Shown: positions 25,740 through 35,331, counted from the stretch's first letter. The stretch: 64,000 nt of DNA from Paraburkholderia dinghuensis (GCF_003837865.1 NZ_RQIS01000011.1:143236-207235); one strand, 5' to 3'. The notes: generated by a model from the letters alone, not told the origin. Program-made: numbers and translations.

Positions 25740-26461
25740 GTGGCACACCACCCTGTTGGCTGCGGGTCTGTGTCAGTCGGACTGAATCAAATCGATGTCC
25801 TTGTGGTCGGCATAGCTGTGCATACATTTGAGAAGCACCACGACCACCTTGTGTCGATTCGTGGCGCGGTTGATTTTGGCTTTGGCCGCCATCACATTGG
25901 CAACACCATCGTGCCTCCCGGCCGTTTGGATCATTGCTGAGTGGTATAAATCACGCACTCCGAATTAATTGTGCACATCACGTTCAACTCGTGATCGACG
26001 TTGGCTACTACAGCGTTGACGTCTTGCACGTCCGCGGCCTCACGCTGGAACATGCGCACGGCTTTGGGCTGGAGGCGGGGATAAGCAAAATCTACCGAAC
26101 GGTGGCCGATACCATCGCGCAACATCTACGCAAGCCGATCAGCAACCTCGATCAACTTGAGCACTGCCTGCACACAAAGACACCCTATACGGTGTATGAC
26201 TGACCGATCGCGCCTAAGCCTTTCATGCAAGGAATCGCGGCGCAGCTCGATGCCAGTGTGCTCGAAATCTATGGCCACGCCGGCTCGACCGAGAATCTCG
26301 CCGGCATCTGCCTCACTGGGGGCGGCGGCGAGTTCTTCCGGCCAGCGATCACAAAGGTTTTCAGCGACATTCCGGTCCAGGTGTTGCGTGATCCCCTGAT
26401 GGTCAACGCGCGCGGATTTCTCTTTGCCGGTAAGTCAGCGCTGGCCGACCGACCAGCGTGA
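25740..26461 (+). pseudogene. parM: Degenerate parM copy
   Basis: Similarity to the intact parM begins at about its residue 90 (NQIDVLVVGIAVHTFEKHHD) and continues to the end (LVIDVGYYSVDVL; GICLTGGGGEFF; FLFAGKSALADRPA). The first 90 residues are missing, and the frame is broken near 25935 and by a stop after TPYTVYD at about 26203, so no working protein can be made. Divergence is greater than expected for a recent duplication. Confidence 0.85.
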
Positions 26462-26498
26462 AATACCAGCCGCAACGTAACACGCACGGGAAAACGAA

Positions 26499-26575
26499 GT
26501 GACGAACGCGCATCTTGAGCTGACGGTCCGAATTGATGCGGACGCCCATCCGCGGCTGAGCGCGTACGCTTGCCG
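26499..26575 (+). pseudogene. ParR-like gene fragment
   Basis: Starts at GTG 26499 with GGGA upstream and encodes MTNAHLELTVRIDADAHPRL then SAYA, matching the first 27 residues of the ParR-like protein at 13728. It then runs into an IS3-type remnant. Confidence 0.75.
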
Positions 26576-26595
26576 GTGGGCGACGCCTGAAGTGC

Positions 26596-26745
26596 CTGAC
26601 AATCGTCGACGATTTCACGAAAGAGCTGTCGACATCGTCATCGACCACGGCATTTCAGGCTTGTATGTCACTCGCGCATTGGACCGTGCCGCCCGCTTCC
26701 GTGGCTACCCGACAGCGAGACCGTTCTCGATATCAAAAGGCGTCG
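26596..26745 (+). pseudogene. IS3-family OrfB transposase fragment
   Basis: LTIVDDFTKE in one frame, then VDIVIDHGISGLYVTRALDR and AARFRGYPTA in another, match a conserved part of the IS3-family integrase core (around the first Asp to the second). A frameshift separates the parts and both ends are missing. Confidence 0.7.
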
Positions 26746-26866
26746 GGGAATCAGCGCTGATAGCCGTTGATCTCGATGCGCTCGATGGAGATTGTGGTCG
26801 CGTCCCTTGAGTACGGCTCGATTACAGGTGCACGCTCATTTACTCCGGCACATCTCATGTCTCGCA

Positions 26867-28372
26867 TCAGTCTTTTAATTGCCGTGCCCGCGCGGCCTTC
26901 CTCAATTCTGACGCGACGAAATGGCTGAACGTATTTGCGATGCCGGGCAATTCCATAATGTTCTCATGCGTGACATCTGCCGGTTTGATCCCCTGGCGCT
27001 CGATAGCGCGAAGTCCGAACACGTTCTGCGCGACGAACTTGCGAACGAGTTCTTCTCGCATTTTCTTGTCAAACGCCGCGAAAGATTCTCGCGCGTGTTT
27101 CGCCTCGTCCTCACGACGCTGGTTCGCCGCCGCATCTGCTGCCGCCACGCTTTCGGCGACGGCGGTACGGGAAGCAAGCTTGGCCGCACTTTCGGCCGCA
27201 GCCGTCTCGGCGAGTTTCATCTGCACGAGCTCAACTTGCCGGTCTGCTTCGGCCACGCGGTAGTTTTCCGACAGGGCCTTCATCAGGTACGCAGACGCTC
27301 GTTTGACTTTGGTGCCCTGGCGGATCGTCCACTGCGTGTAGTCGATCGCCTGCTGAATTCGCTCGTCGGTCCAGACAGCCCGGTTGTCCTCGATTCGTTC
27401 AAATTGCTTGTCAGTCAGGCCAAACTCGTTCTGCAGGGTCTGGAAAAGAGCCACAGAGTTGAGCATCGCGGCCTTGGACGCCAATGCGCCATTCTTTCGC
27501 TTGAGCTTGAAGCGAATCTGATCCTTTTTGCGTGACCCAGGCGTTCCAGCTCGCGTCTCATATGACAGGTCGATATCGGACAGCTCGTTAATTTGCCTGA
27601 CGGCAGGCTCGAGATAGTCACGCTTGAAGTATTTGAACTCGGCGTTGTTCGCCCAGGATTTCCCCGGGAGGTTTCGTATCAGGTCGAGGGACAGCCATTC
27701 CGTTACGCCATTGGCGACGGCAGGTTGCACGTGGTCGTAGATGCCTCTCGCGTAGATCAGGGTGAACCTTGATGTCACCAGCAAGCTCGTCCAGTACGAA
27801 TTCTCTGGATCTTTGATGAGTCTCTGCAGTTCGACAGGCACGCGGAATCGTATCCGGCCGTTTCGAACGCTTACCCGGCCGATCAACTCCAGCCAGTCGC
27901 CATCTTCATCAGCGATCGAAACAATTGCGGCTTTCCCCGCATCATCCGTCTGGCCCTCTTCATCGAGGTCGTGGTCGTCAGATGACTGATCGACCAACCG
28001 TCCAGCCGGATCAACCGAGACGATCGGCGCGCTTGTCACCTCGAGCATGGACGACTTGACGCTACGTATAACGCTGGAAAAGTGTTTTTTGTTTTTGCTG
28101 TCGTAGCGCATCAGCCACTTGAAAAAGCTGAGCGTGACGTCGTAGGCCTCCTTGACTTCTGGCTCTTGAGCTACGATGAAGTAAGCCGCGTCAACGAAAC
28201 GCCGCGCGGACAGCCCAAGGCCGACGATTCGGGCAAACACCCGATTCTTTTGAAATCCGATGTCCTTGTCTGACGCGAGTTCGTGAATAGCTCTCTGAGC
28301 CGGCGAGTTTTCGACAAAAAGGTCGAGTGCATACTGGAGCGGTGTCACCCGCCGGTCAATTCTGCCATTCAT
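26867..28372 (-). CDS. Plasmid replication initiator (Rep_3 / RepB family)
   Basis: 501 residues. The N-terminal half carries the winged-helix initiator region (residues about 75-290; e.g. SFFKWLMRYDSKNKKHF, YWTSLLVTSRFTLIYARGIY, YLEPAVRQINELSDIDLSYE), as in Rep_3 initiators of large beta-proteobacterial plasmids and chromids. The C-terminal half has a long Ala/Glu-rich coiled-coil segment (about 385-450). It would bind the iterons just upstream at 28433-29290 and open the origin. It is divergent from parAB across the origin, a standard replicon layout. Confidence 0.88.
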   Translation of the reverse strand: MNGRIDRRVTPLQYALDLFVENSPAQRAIHELASDKDIGFQKNRVFARIVGLGLSARRFVDAAYFIVAQEPEVKEAYDVTLSFFKWLMRYDSKNKKHFSSVIRSVKSSMLEVTSAPIVSVDPAGRLVDQSSDDHDLDEEGQTDDAGKAAIVSIADEDGDWLELIGRVSVRNGRIRFRVPVELQRLIKDPENSYWTSLLVTSRFTLIYARGIYDHVQPAVANGVTEWLSLDLIRNLPGKSWANNAEFKYFKRDYLEPAVRQINELSDIDLSYETRAGTPGSRKKDQIRFKLKRKNGALASKAAMLNSVALFQTLQNEFGLTDKQFERIEDNRAVWTDERIQQAIDYTQWTIRQGTKVKRASAYLMKALSENYRVAEADRQVELVQMKLAETAAAESAAKLASRTAVAESVAAADAAANQRREDEAKHARESFAAFDKKMREELVRKFVAQNVFGLRAIERQGIKPADVTHENIMELPGIANTFSHFVASELRKAARARQLKD

Positions 28373-28432
28373 GCCAGGTCCGTGATCATGGAGCCGTTCT
28401 TACCCTCAAAATTTCAACTGACTGTAGCACAT

Positions 28433-29290
28433 AAAGGTGAGATGTCAACGGGGATCTCTCACCTTACATCGATCCCACAGCACGGACGCACAAAATCTCT
28501 CACCTCTAGTACACAAACTCTCACCTTTACACACGGAGAATTCTGGTCGATCCCAATAGCGAAGCGCGTCCGAAGGGTTGTCCACAGGCATGCATTGAGT
28601 CGTATCGCATCTGTTCGCTTCAGGACAATATCTCTCACCTCCCCTTCGCACTTAGTCTCACCTCTGCGTACAGTGTCTCTCACCTTTGTGGTACATGAAC
28701 TCTCACCTTTGGGACACCATCTCTCACTTTTCGTGCATAAGTATCTGGTTTTAAACAAGATTCTTCGTCCAGTATGTTTGTAGGTTCGTTATTTTTTATT
28801 AAAACAACATACAAACCCGGTGCACCAAACCGCTTTCTCCACAGCTGTCACATCGTTGGGTTGTTTCCAGAGTAATTACCCAACGAGGCAACGTCCGGAT
28901 ATGGTCCGAGTTTTCTTGAGGATCTCAAGGGAAGAATTGGTGTTCCGGGCTCGGCGAGTGTCGAACCCAAGCCAAGAAAAGCTGACTCCGCCGCAAGAAA
29001 CGGAGCGCCGGTAAACGGGCCGTTCGGTCTTCGTTTAGAGACGCCTCTCAGAGGTGAGAGATTATGTACCGCTCAAGGGTTGGTTGTCGGTAGCGCTCGA
29101 TAGAGCGGTACAAAATCTCTCACCTTTGCTGGTGGAGATGGCGCGCGAAATGAAAACGTAATGTTAGATTCATCCGATTGACCCACGTCTTGCCCTTCTA
29201 TGTCATTTTGCATTACATGCATTGCTCTAACGAGGTACAAAATAGCTCACCTTTGTACTTGAGCACGCGCGAGCCGTCACAAAGGTGAGA
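28433..29290. other. Iteron-type replication origin (oriV)
   Basis: At least 13 copies of the core TCTCACCTTTG or its complement lie here: on the plus strand near 28457, 28498, 28519, 28633, 28656, 28678, 28701, 28722, 29118 and 29244, and inverted near 28433, 29051 and 29281. Several carry an outer GTAC plus AAAAT. A DnaA-box-like TTGTCCACA is at 28578, and AT-rich DNA at 28745-28815 can be the melting region. The set lies between rep and parA. Confidence 0.85.
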
Positions 29291-29479
29291 TATTTTGTAC
29301 TTGGTTGTGTGCATCCGGGCGACAGGTAAGATGCTCGTTAGCCCTGAAGAAGATCAATGGGTTGCTGTCGCTAAGCTCGAAAGCAGCTAAAGTCGACGAA
29401 TACGGCACTAATATAAAGACGTTTTCGGATTTTTCCGGTATTCTGCGTTTAGCCTAATTTTTGACCGGAAACTCTGAAA

Positions 29480-30700
29480 ATGGCCAATGTCAGCCAACCG
29501 CTTCCAATCGACCGGACAGTCACGCTCGCGGAAATCAGCGATTTCGCAGACATCGTGACCGACTATGCGTCGGAACTGCGAGACCAAATTCTCGCCCCGC
29601 GCCCCCGCAAGACTCCACCGGTCTTCACGACCGGCGAGATCGCGGAACTGTGCGGATTGACCCGTAATCAGGTGCAATACCAGATAACGAAAGGTGATGG
29701 GGTGTTGCCGGAAGGGCATAGCACCGGGACGGGGCGCAGTCGGAGTCGGCAGTTCACTCTGGCAGAAGCGCGCACCTGGGTCCAGCAGATTTCCGATATC
29801 TACCAGACACCGCTAGTCGCGGGCCCAAGCGAGGACTTCGAGGGCAAGATTATCATTACCTCGCAGCTGAAGGGCGGCTCTGCGAAGACTACGACTACCA
29901 TGTGTCTTGCACAGGGACTGACGCTCCGTGGTCGCAAAGTGTTGGTAGTCGACCTTGACCCCCAAGCCTCTCTTTCAGAGCTCTGTGGGCTATACGCGGA
30001 GAAGGAGGTGTTTCCTGAAGCGACGGTGCTGCCCTATGTCTACGATCAGGACATTGAAGGCGGGCTGCTCGCAAAAGTTCAGTCGACATACTGGGATGGA
30101 CTCGACATCATTCCGGCGCATACCGAGTTGGTCGGTGCCGAGTATCACCTCCCGGCGATGCAGATGAAGCTTCCAGGATTCAAGTTCTGGCAGGTGCTGC
30201 GAGACGGGCTGGCACCTCTGCGGAAGTACTACGACTACATTGTCCTCGACACTTCCCCTTCCCTGTCGTATCTCAACTTGAATGCATTGATGGCCGCTGA
30301 CGCCATGATCATGCCGATGGTGCCCGAAAATCTGGACTTTTTCAGTTCGCTCTCATTCTGGCGGTTGTTCTCCGACGTCGCCAAATCGTTCATCAGGTTC
30401 GAGGCCGATAAAAAGTACGACTTCGTGTCCGTGCTTCTTACCCGCGTAAATTACGGGCCGACATCATCGGCTCCAGTTGTCCGCACCTGGGCTCAAGGCG
30501 CCTACCGTCAGTGGCTGGATCCGTTCGAGGTCCCCGCAAGTTCAGTCATGAGTTCCGGCGCGCTGGCATTTACCACTGTGTTCGACATCAGTAGCACACA
30601 CAGTCAGGCGAAGTCCTTGCAGCGAGTGCGACAGCCTTTAGTCGACTACTGCCGGTGGGTCGACGAACAATTCATCAAGCAATGGAGGCCCGCACAATGA
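29480..30700 (+). CDS. parA: ParA partition ATPase with N-terminal HTH
   Basis: 406 residues, the length of type Ia plasmid ParA. The N-terminal part includes a MerR-like helix-turn-helix (FTTGEIAELCGLTRNQVQYQ). The deviant Walker A is LKGGSAKTTTTMC (about residues 131-143), with Walker A' VLVVDLDPQASLS and Walker B YIVLDTSPSLSYL. It should bind DNA non-specifically with ATP to move ParB-bound plasmids, and with ADP repress its own promoter. It overlaps parB by ATGA. Confidence 0.92.
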   Translation: MANVSQPLPIDRTVTLAEISDFADIVTDYASELRDQILAPRPRKTPPVFTTGEIAELCGLTRNQVQYQITKGDGVLPEGHSTGTGRSRSRQFTLAEARTWVQQISDIYQTPLVAGPSEDFEGKIIITSQLKGGSAKTTTTMCLAQGLTLRGRKVLVVDLDPQASLSELCGLYAEKEVFPEATVLPYVYDQDIEGGLLAKVQSTYWDGLDIIPAHTELVGAEYHLPAMQMKLPGFKFWQVLRDGLAPLRKYYDYIVLDTSPSLSYLNLNALMAADAMIMPMVPENLDFFSSLSFWRLFSDVAKSFIRFEADKKYDFVSVLLTRVNYGPTSSAPVVRTWAQGAYRQWLDPFEVPASSVMSSGALAFTTVFDISSTHSQAKSLQRVRQPLVDYCRWVDEQFIKQWRPAQ

Positions 30701-31665
30701 GCAACATTCGTGAGCAACTGCTTGCCAAAACGGCGGGCATCCGGTCCACGGACGAACGAAAGCCTGATCCCGCCCGTCGCGCGTCACGTACCGAGACAGC
30801 ACCGGGGATGGCGGGAGCGCTGGCGTCGGCTCAACTTCGAGTGCGGGAATTGGAGGCTTCGGGAACGCCTTCGCAACTTCCCGTGGCAGCAATCGTTCCG
30901 AACCCGTGGCAACCCCGCCGGGTGTTTTCGGAGGAAAAACTCTCCGAGTTGGCAGAATCGATTCGCGAGACGGGACTGTTGCAGCCGATCGTGGTCCGGC
31001 GTGCCGAGGCGGGATATCAAATCGTAGCGGGGGAGCGGCGTTGGCGGGCGCACAAGATGCTCGGGAAAGATGCCGTTACAGCGGTGGTGATCGAATGTTC
31101 GGACCAGGACATGGCTGTTCTCGCCCTAGTGGAGAACGTGAGTCGTGACGATTTGACCGACTACGAGATCGCAGTTTCGATCCGGACGACCGAAAAGGAA
31201 TTTCCAAACCGCACGCGTCTCGCGGAGGCCGTAGGAATGAGTCGCCGTGGTCTGTATAAGTTCATTTCCTTTGGAAGCCTTCCGGAATTCGTTACGAAGG
31301 ACTTGGATCTGAAGCCGTCGTTGATCGGATGCAATGCGGCTGATGCAATCGTCACGGTGTTGAAGAAGCACGGAGACGATGGCGTAGTTGCGGCTCGTGA
31401 GCTTTGGCCCGATGTTGTGTCCGGAAGTCTCGATCAAAGCAAGTTCGCGTCGGCGATTGCGGCGCTTGTTGTACGGCGAAACTCGCGAACATCTGCTCGC
31501 GAACGATCAATCGAGAAGTTCTTTGCTGGAACGACTCACGCGGGCAGCATTACGAAAGACGTGAACAGCTTTACTGTGAAGATCAAGACCGGTGTTCTCT
31601 CTGACGCTCAGGAAACGAGGATTCGCCAGGTCATCAGCGAGTTGTTTAACGGCGATCCAGTGTGA
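30697..31665 (+). CDS. parB: ParB centromere-binding protein
   Basis: 322 residues. The start at 30697 overlaps the parA stop and has GGAGG upstream. The N-terminal arm is followed by the ParB nuclease-like core (VPNPWQPRRVFSEEKLSELA, then GLLQPIVVRR and AGERRWRAHKML), the VENVSRDDLTDYE box, and a helix-turn-helix (RLAEAVGMSRRGLYKFISFG). It should load on parS-like sites downstream as a CTP clamp. A strong terminator follows at 31686. Confidence 0.92.
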   Translation: MSNIREQLLAKTAGIRSTDERKPDPARRASRTETAPGMAGALASAQLRVRELEASGTPSQLPVAAIVPNPWQPRRVFSEEKLSELAESIRETGLLQPIVVRRAEAGYQIVAGERRWRAHKMLGKDAVTAVVIECSDQDMAVLALVENVSRDDLTDYEIAVSIRTTEKEFPNRTRLAEAVGMSRRGLYKFISFGSLPEFVTKDLDLKPSLIGCNAADAIVTVLKKHGDDGVVAARELWPDVVSGSLDQSKFASAIAALVVRRNSRTSARERSIEKFFAGTTHAGSITKDVNSFTVKIKTGVLSDAQETRIRQVISELFNGDPV

Positions 31666-31685
31666 ATTGGAGATGCAGATCGGGG

Positions 31686-31707
31686 GCCCGCGAAAGCGGG
31701 CTTTTTT
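31686..31707 (+). terminator. Rho-independent terminator after parAB
   Basis: Stem GCCCGC/GCGGGC with GAAA loop (31686-31701) followed by six T residues. It lies 20 bases after the parB stop. Confidence 0.9.
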
Positions 31708-31814
31708 ATTGGTGTCGCATATTCGCGTGGCTTCGTCGGGTGGGTGTCGAAGTGGTTAAGGCGCACAGTTGTCAACGAAGGCGCGCAACGGTTCGAAGGT
31801 AGTGCCAGCGAAGT

Positions 31815-31833
31815 GTGTGCCTTTTAGGCACAC
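31815..31833. promoter_or_regulatory. Candidate parS site 1
   Basis: GTGTGCCT-TTT-AGGCACAC is a perfect 8-bp inverted repeat 150 bases behind parB. The same palindrome recurs at 32180 and 32237. Repeated palindromes next to parAB are typical ParB-binding centromere sites. Confidence 0.65.
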
Positions 31834-32179
31834 TCCTGCGCGAACATTGACGTGTTTCATGCCGGCCGCCCAGGGGCGAAGCGGACCACCACCGATCAGA
31901 TTGAATCGATTCGAATTAATCACCCTCGTGCGCGTGACTCCAGCTTCAGCGGCGGAATCGCTGGCAGATGTGAGACGTGTGCTGAACGCTTCAGCCCCGT
32001 TAGCTATATCCGTCACCACATGGGGCCTTTGTTTCGCGTCCCACCGACCCGAAAGCAGGCTCCCAGTAAAGCTGACACACGCTGGATACTGTGGGTCACG
32101 CGGGTACGAACCGAATGGTCGAACTAGTGCTCTACCAGACCGTAGGACAGCCGCCACGCGCGTCCTCTTTAGTCCGGGA

Positions 32180-32198
32180 GTGTGCCTTTTAGGCACAG
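32180..32198. promoter_or_regulatory. Candidate parS site 2
   Basis: GTGTGCCT-TTT-AGGCACAG: identical to site 1 except for the last base. Confidence 0.6.
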
Positions 32199-32236
32199 AC
32201 CTGAATGCAGGTCTGCGGCACGAGCGGGCTCGCCAA

Positions 32237-32255
32237 GTGCGCCTAATAGGCACAC
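32237..32255. promoter_or_regulatory. Candidate parS site 3
   Basis: GTGCGCCT-AAT-AGGCACAC: same arms as site 1 with one arm change and a different 3-base spacer. Confidence 0.6.
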
Positions 32256-33897
32256 TGCATTCACGGCATGTGTCTATCCGACCGGTTTCAATGAAGCAAT
32301 ACCGGCACCAAAAAGTCGTTGGGTGGCGTCGGCACCTTGCAAAGTCAAAGCTTGCCGCCACGATCACTCCGCAGTCTTTTGATGGGTGAGCGTCATCTCG
32401 TCAAAAACTTGGATGAACCATACTCTGCGTTTGTCAAAACTCTGCACGCCCCGGTTCGTCCGGATCTTCTCCGAGCCAATTGGCAAATCGATCTTGAGGC
32501 ATCTGCGTGAAGTCATGCCCGTGCGTTTTGTTTAAACGGCACGGCGCGATCACAACGAGGACTGCTAGCCGTAGTCGGATTCTGTTCCCGGCATGATGCT
32601 GGCGCGAACGAGCGGGGCACAGAGAGTGGCGGAGATTTGGGCGCTCTGATGACCTGCAACGTTACTAAAACGCATGCCGTCACGAGACGGAAGCTGCACG
32701 CGAGTCAATTGTTGACGAATGGCACTGCTCAGTATATTTCCACGCGCGCGGAGCGGCTTGTAGGCGGCCACGGAAGGTTGCGGCGCAATATCAGTGTGCG
32801 CTTTATCAATAGGTGCGTAAGGGGCGGCGTACGGAGACGAAGCCAGAAGTGAGCCCGTGAATAGCCTAACGCGAGCAGTCCATCGCGGCGTTCAGAAAGC
32901 GGCACAAACATTCTTGGGTAGCCACTTTGGGACAGGTGAAGGGCGCTGTCGACGCCGCGAAAACGGAGTTCGGGAGAGGTCAGTTTCAGCGATATCTCGC
33001 TTACAGCAACACATAGGTGTCGCAGCGGCTATGACCGGCCCACGCACCTGTGCCAGCAGAAGCGTCGGCGGGAATACTGACGGGAACTGAGTCGCGCAAT
33101 TTATGATTGAAATTCAATAACGCAACTAACCGTCAATCCGCCGAGAAACCACGAGGCGCCTGATGGCGCCCGCATATTTCGTGGCGCGATTGGTGATTGA
33201 GGACATGGACGCCGCGACGGAGTTTATTTGAGAAGTGCGGGGCATCGTTGCAGAAACTCGGTGGGTACTCAAGTCGATCTCCAGGCGGCCAGTCGGCTAA
33301 CTGAGCCTCTTACCCGGACCACCGCGAGCAGATCATGCCGGTGGCTAATCTCGCCGCCGTGAAACATTCGAGAGAGAATTCTCAGATGCTCCAATGCCTT
33401 AACCAGCGGCGCTTTCGGTCGTATTCCAGATGAATGTTTCACGTTTTGCCAGTGCACTTAATGGCGGAAAACCGTGTAGCGACGGGCTACGCTCGATTCT
33501 GGCCGGCAGAACCACCAAGACGTAATATTCACTACATTTTATGTAGTTATTTGTATCAGAGCTTGGTGCCTAACGTCCGTATCACCGAATGCCTCGCCCC
33601 TGACTTCGCGACAGGCGGTTCAGGGCTGCGCCCCATACGGTACAGGGGCGCAGGTCCGTCCGACCTTGACCCGTCCCGGTTCAAGGAGCTCGAACTGAAA
33701 TACGGCGCGTCGAGACGAACTGGCATTGAGCGACACCGGCCATCGCGGACAGGTGTGATGACCAGAATGTCCGTACGACCAGAAAAATTTCAGTAGTTAT
33801 CCAAAAATTACGGAATCAAGTGCGACGGCTGCTCGCGGCACATGAAGGCGCACTTAACGAGCTTGAAACCGGAATCGGTGCGTGAGGTGGTGGATAG
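32256..33897. other. Gene-poor stretch beyond the partition locus
   Basis: About 1.6 kb without a convincing gene. Frames on either strand are short, lack ribosome-binding sites and have odd composition. A short tail VIQKLRNQVRRLLAAHEGAL near 33800-33880 may be the end of a lost gene. The region may be centromeric spacer or decayed DNA. Confidence 0.45.
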
Positions 33898-33951
33898 GGT
33901 TGTGGTGCAAACTGAGTAGGTGGGCGAAAAATCGCTCTTTTTTCGGGACCT

Positions 33952-34610
33952 TCAACGAGCCGAAAGAACCGCCATCCAGACCGGGGGCGAAGTGGTATCT
34001 TTGAGGCGCTTGCGGGTGAGATCGAACTGGCCTTTGCCAATGCGATGCATCAGTTCGATGCCGGACAGGGTAATGGCCGCGTTCCGGAACCGCTTGAACC
34101 CGAGCATCACGCTCACCCGCGACTTGATGTGGCGGTGATCCTGCTCGATCAGGTTGTTCAGGTACTTCGAGGATCGCAATTTCGTTCGCCCGGATAGCGA
34201 GCCATCGATCTTCATCTCGCGGACCGCCCGATGAGACGCCGCGTAGCCGTCCGGCGTAATCGTTTCGGGAGTGCGCCCCTGCGTTCTGATCGCCTTCGCG
34301 AAGAACGCCTTTGCTGCCGCCACGTCGCGCCTGGCGCTGAGGCGAAAATCGACCGTCTTTCCCGCACGGTCGACAGCACGGTAGAAATAGGCCATTTGCC
34401 ACGAATCTTCACGCAGGTCTCGGCGACGCGCCACGACCGACCGGCTATCGTGACCAACCGGTTCCCGTGTTTGACGAACTCCGGCGTGTAGCGCTTCACC
34501 CAACGCAGGATCGTCGTGTGGACCAGCGATACGCCGCGTTCGGCCATCATCTCGACAAGATCACGCAGACTGAGCTTGTAGCGCAGATACCAACGTATGC
34601 AAAAGATGTA
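33952..34610 (-). pseudogene. IS6-family transposase, frameshifted and 5'-truncated
   Basis: From the minus strand: IRWYLRYKLSLRDLVEMMAE and SWRVAETCVKIRGKW in one frame, then YFYRAVDRAGKTVDFRLSAR and LIEQDHRHIKSRVSVMLGFK in another, joined by a frameshift near 34395. The first catalytic Asp of the usual WRVDET is Ala (WRVAET). The N-terminal 20 residues are found inverted at 34694-34766. It cannot make an active enzyme. Confidence 0.85.
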
Positions 34611-34630
34611 GCGAAAAACTATTGTCGCTT

Positions 34631-34767
34631 GGTTGTGGTGCAATTCCGATGCGTCAGTCAGTTAGCCTTGAGCTTTTGACGATCAGGAGCCAATGAGCAA
34701 GCTGAAAGATCTGGAGTGGTCGTTCAACGGCCGTCATTTCGACCGCGAAGTCATTATTCAGAATTGA
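34631..34767 (+). pseudogene. Flipped left end and N-terminus of the IS6 transposase
   Basis: Left-end repeat (34631), an AGGAG site and then MSKLKDLEWSFNGRHFDREV followed by IIQN and a stop. This is the usual opening of the same transposase family (FDGRHFDREIIL-CVRWYLRYKL), cut precisely where the minus-strand part begins. Confidence 0.8.
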
Positions 34768-34836
34768 AACTTGCTGTGGCAATTAACCACACCCTATAAT
34801 TCCTGCTTGGTCAACCGTTGACGGCGCAGCAGAATC

Positions 34837-35331
34837 ATGACAGACCCGACCCCTACAACTCCACTCGAAGTCGTCGAGTGCGACTTCGGCGAAAGTGCCG
34901 GCCACCTGATCGCTCGCGTGAAGTCGAGCCTGTCGAACCTGATCAACCAGCGCACTGTCAACGAATTCGGCGTCACGAGCCAGCAGGCCAGCGTGCTGCT
35001 CATGGTAGCAAGTGGCAAGTGCGTGCTGGCCGCCGAACTCGCACGCGAGTACGGGATCGACGCGAGCGCGGTGACGCGCCTCGTCGACCGGCTGGAACAG
35101 CGCGGTCTGCTTGAGCGCGTGCGTAGTTCCGAAGATCGCCGGGCTGTGCGGCTCGCGCTCACGCCCGAAGGGCAGGCCATTGCTGCATGCATGCCGACTA
35201 TCTTCACTACCGTCTCGGATAAACTCATGAACGGTCTGTCATCCGAGGAAACCGGCTTTCTCAAGAACATGCTGCGGCGGGTACTCGCGAATGGCTGCGA
35301 GGCCAGCCAGAATTCACCGGCCAATTCATGA
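34837..35331 (+). CDS. MarR-family transcriptional regulator
   Basis: 164 residues. Helices for dimerisation at both ends flank a winged helix-turn-helix (about 55-115): VTSQQASVLLMVASG, AAELAREYGIDASAVTRLVD, then LEQRGLLERVRSSEDRRAV with the Asp-Arg-Arg wing. It is the first gene of the catabolic island, next to the IS6 scar, and may respond to an aromatic or acid ligand. The start ATG is at 34837; only a weak GCAGC-type site precedes it. Confidence 0.9.
   Translation: MTDPTPTTPLEVVECDFGESAGHLIARVKSSLSNLINQRTVNEFGVTSQQASVLLMVASGKCVLAAELAREYGIDASAVTRLVDRLEQRGLLERVRSSEDRRAVRLALTPEGQAIAACMPTIFTTVSDKLMNGLSSEETGFLKNMLRRVLANGCEASQNSPANS

Larger units (their letters stand above)
33898..34767. mobile_element. 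Rearranged IS6-family element, second type
   Basis: GGTTGTGGTGCAA occurs at 33898-33910 and again, in the same rather than inverted orientation, at 34631-34643. The first belongs to the right end of a minus-strand copy and the second to the left end of a plus-strand piece. The two parts together make one transposase, so the left part of the element has been flipped. It stands at the border between plasmid backbone and catabolic island. Confidence 0.65.

Noticed and set aside
31742..31810. tRNA-like sequence with D-loop (AGTGGTTAAGGCG) and T-loop (GGTTCGAA) signatures
   Set aside because: The T-stem, anticodon stem and acceptor stem do not pair, and the stretch runs straight into the parS-like palindrome.
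31756..32389. Overlapping frames of about 200 codons on both strands
   Set aside because: Neither has a ribosome-binding site, composition is unnatural, and the repeated palindromes lie inside; better explained as centromere DNA.
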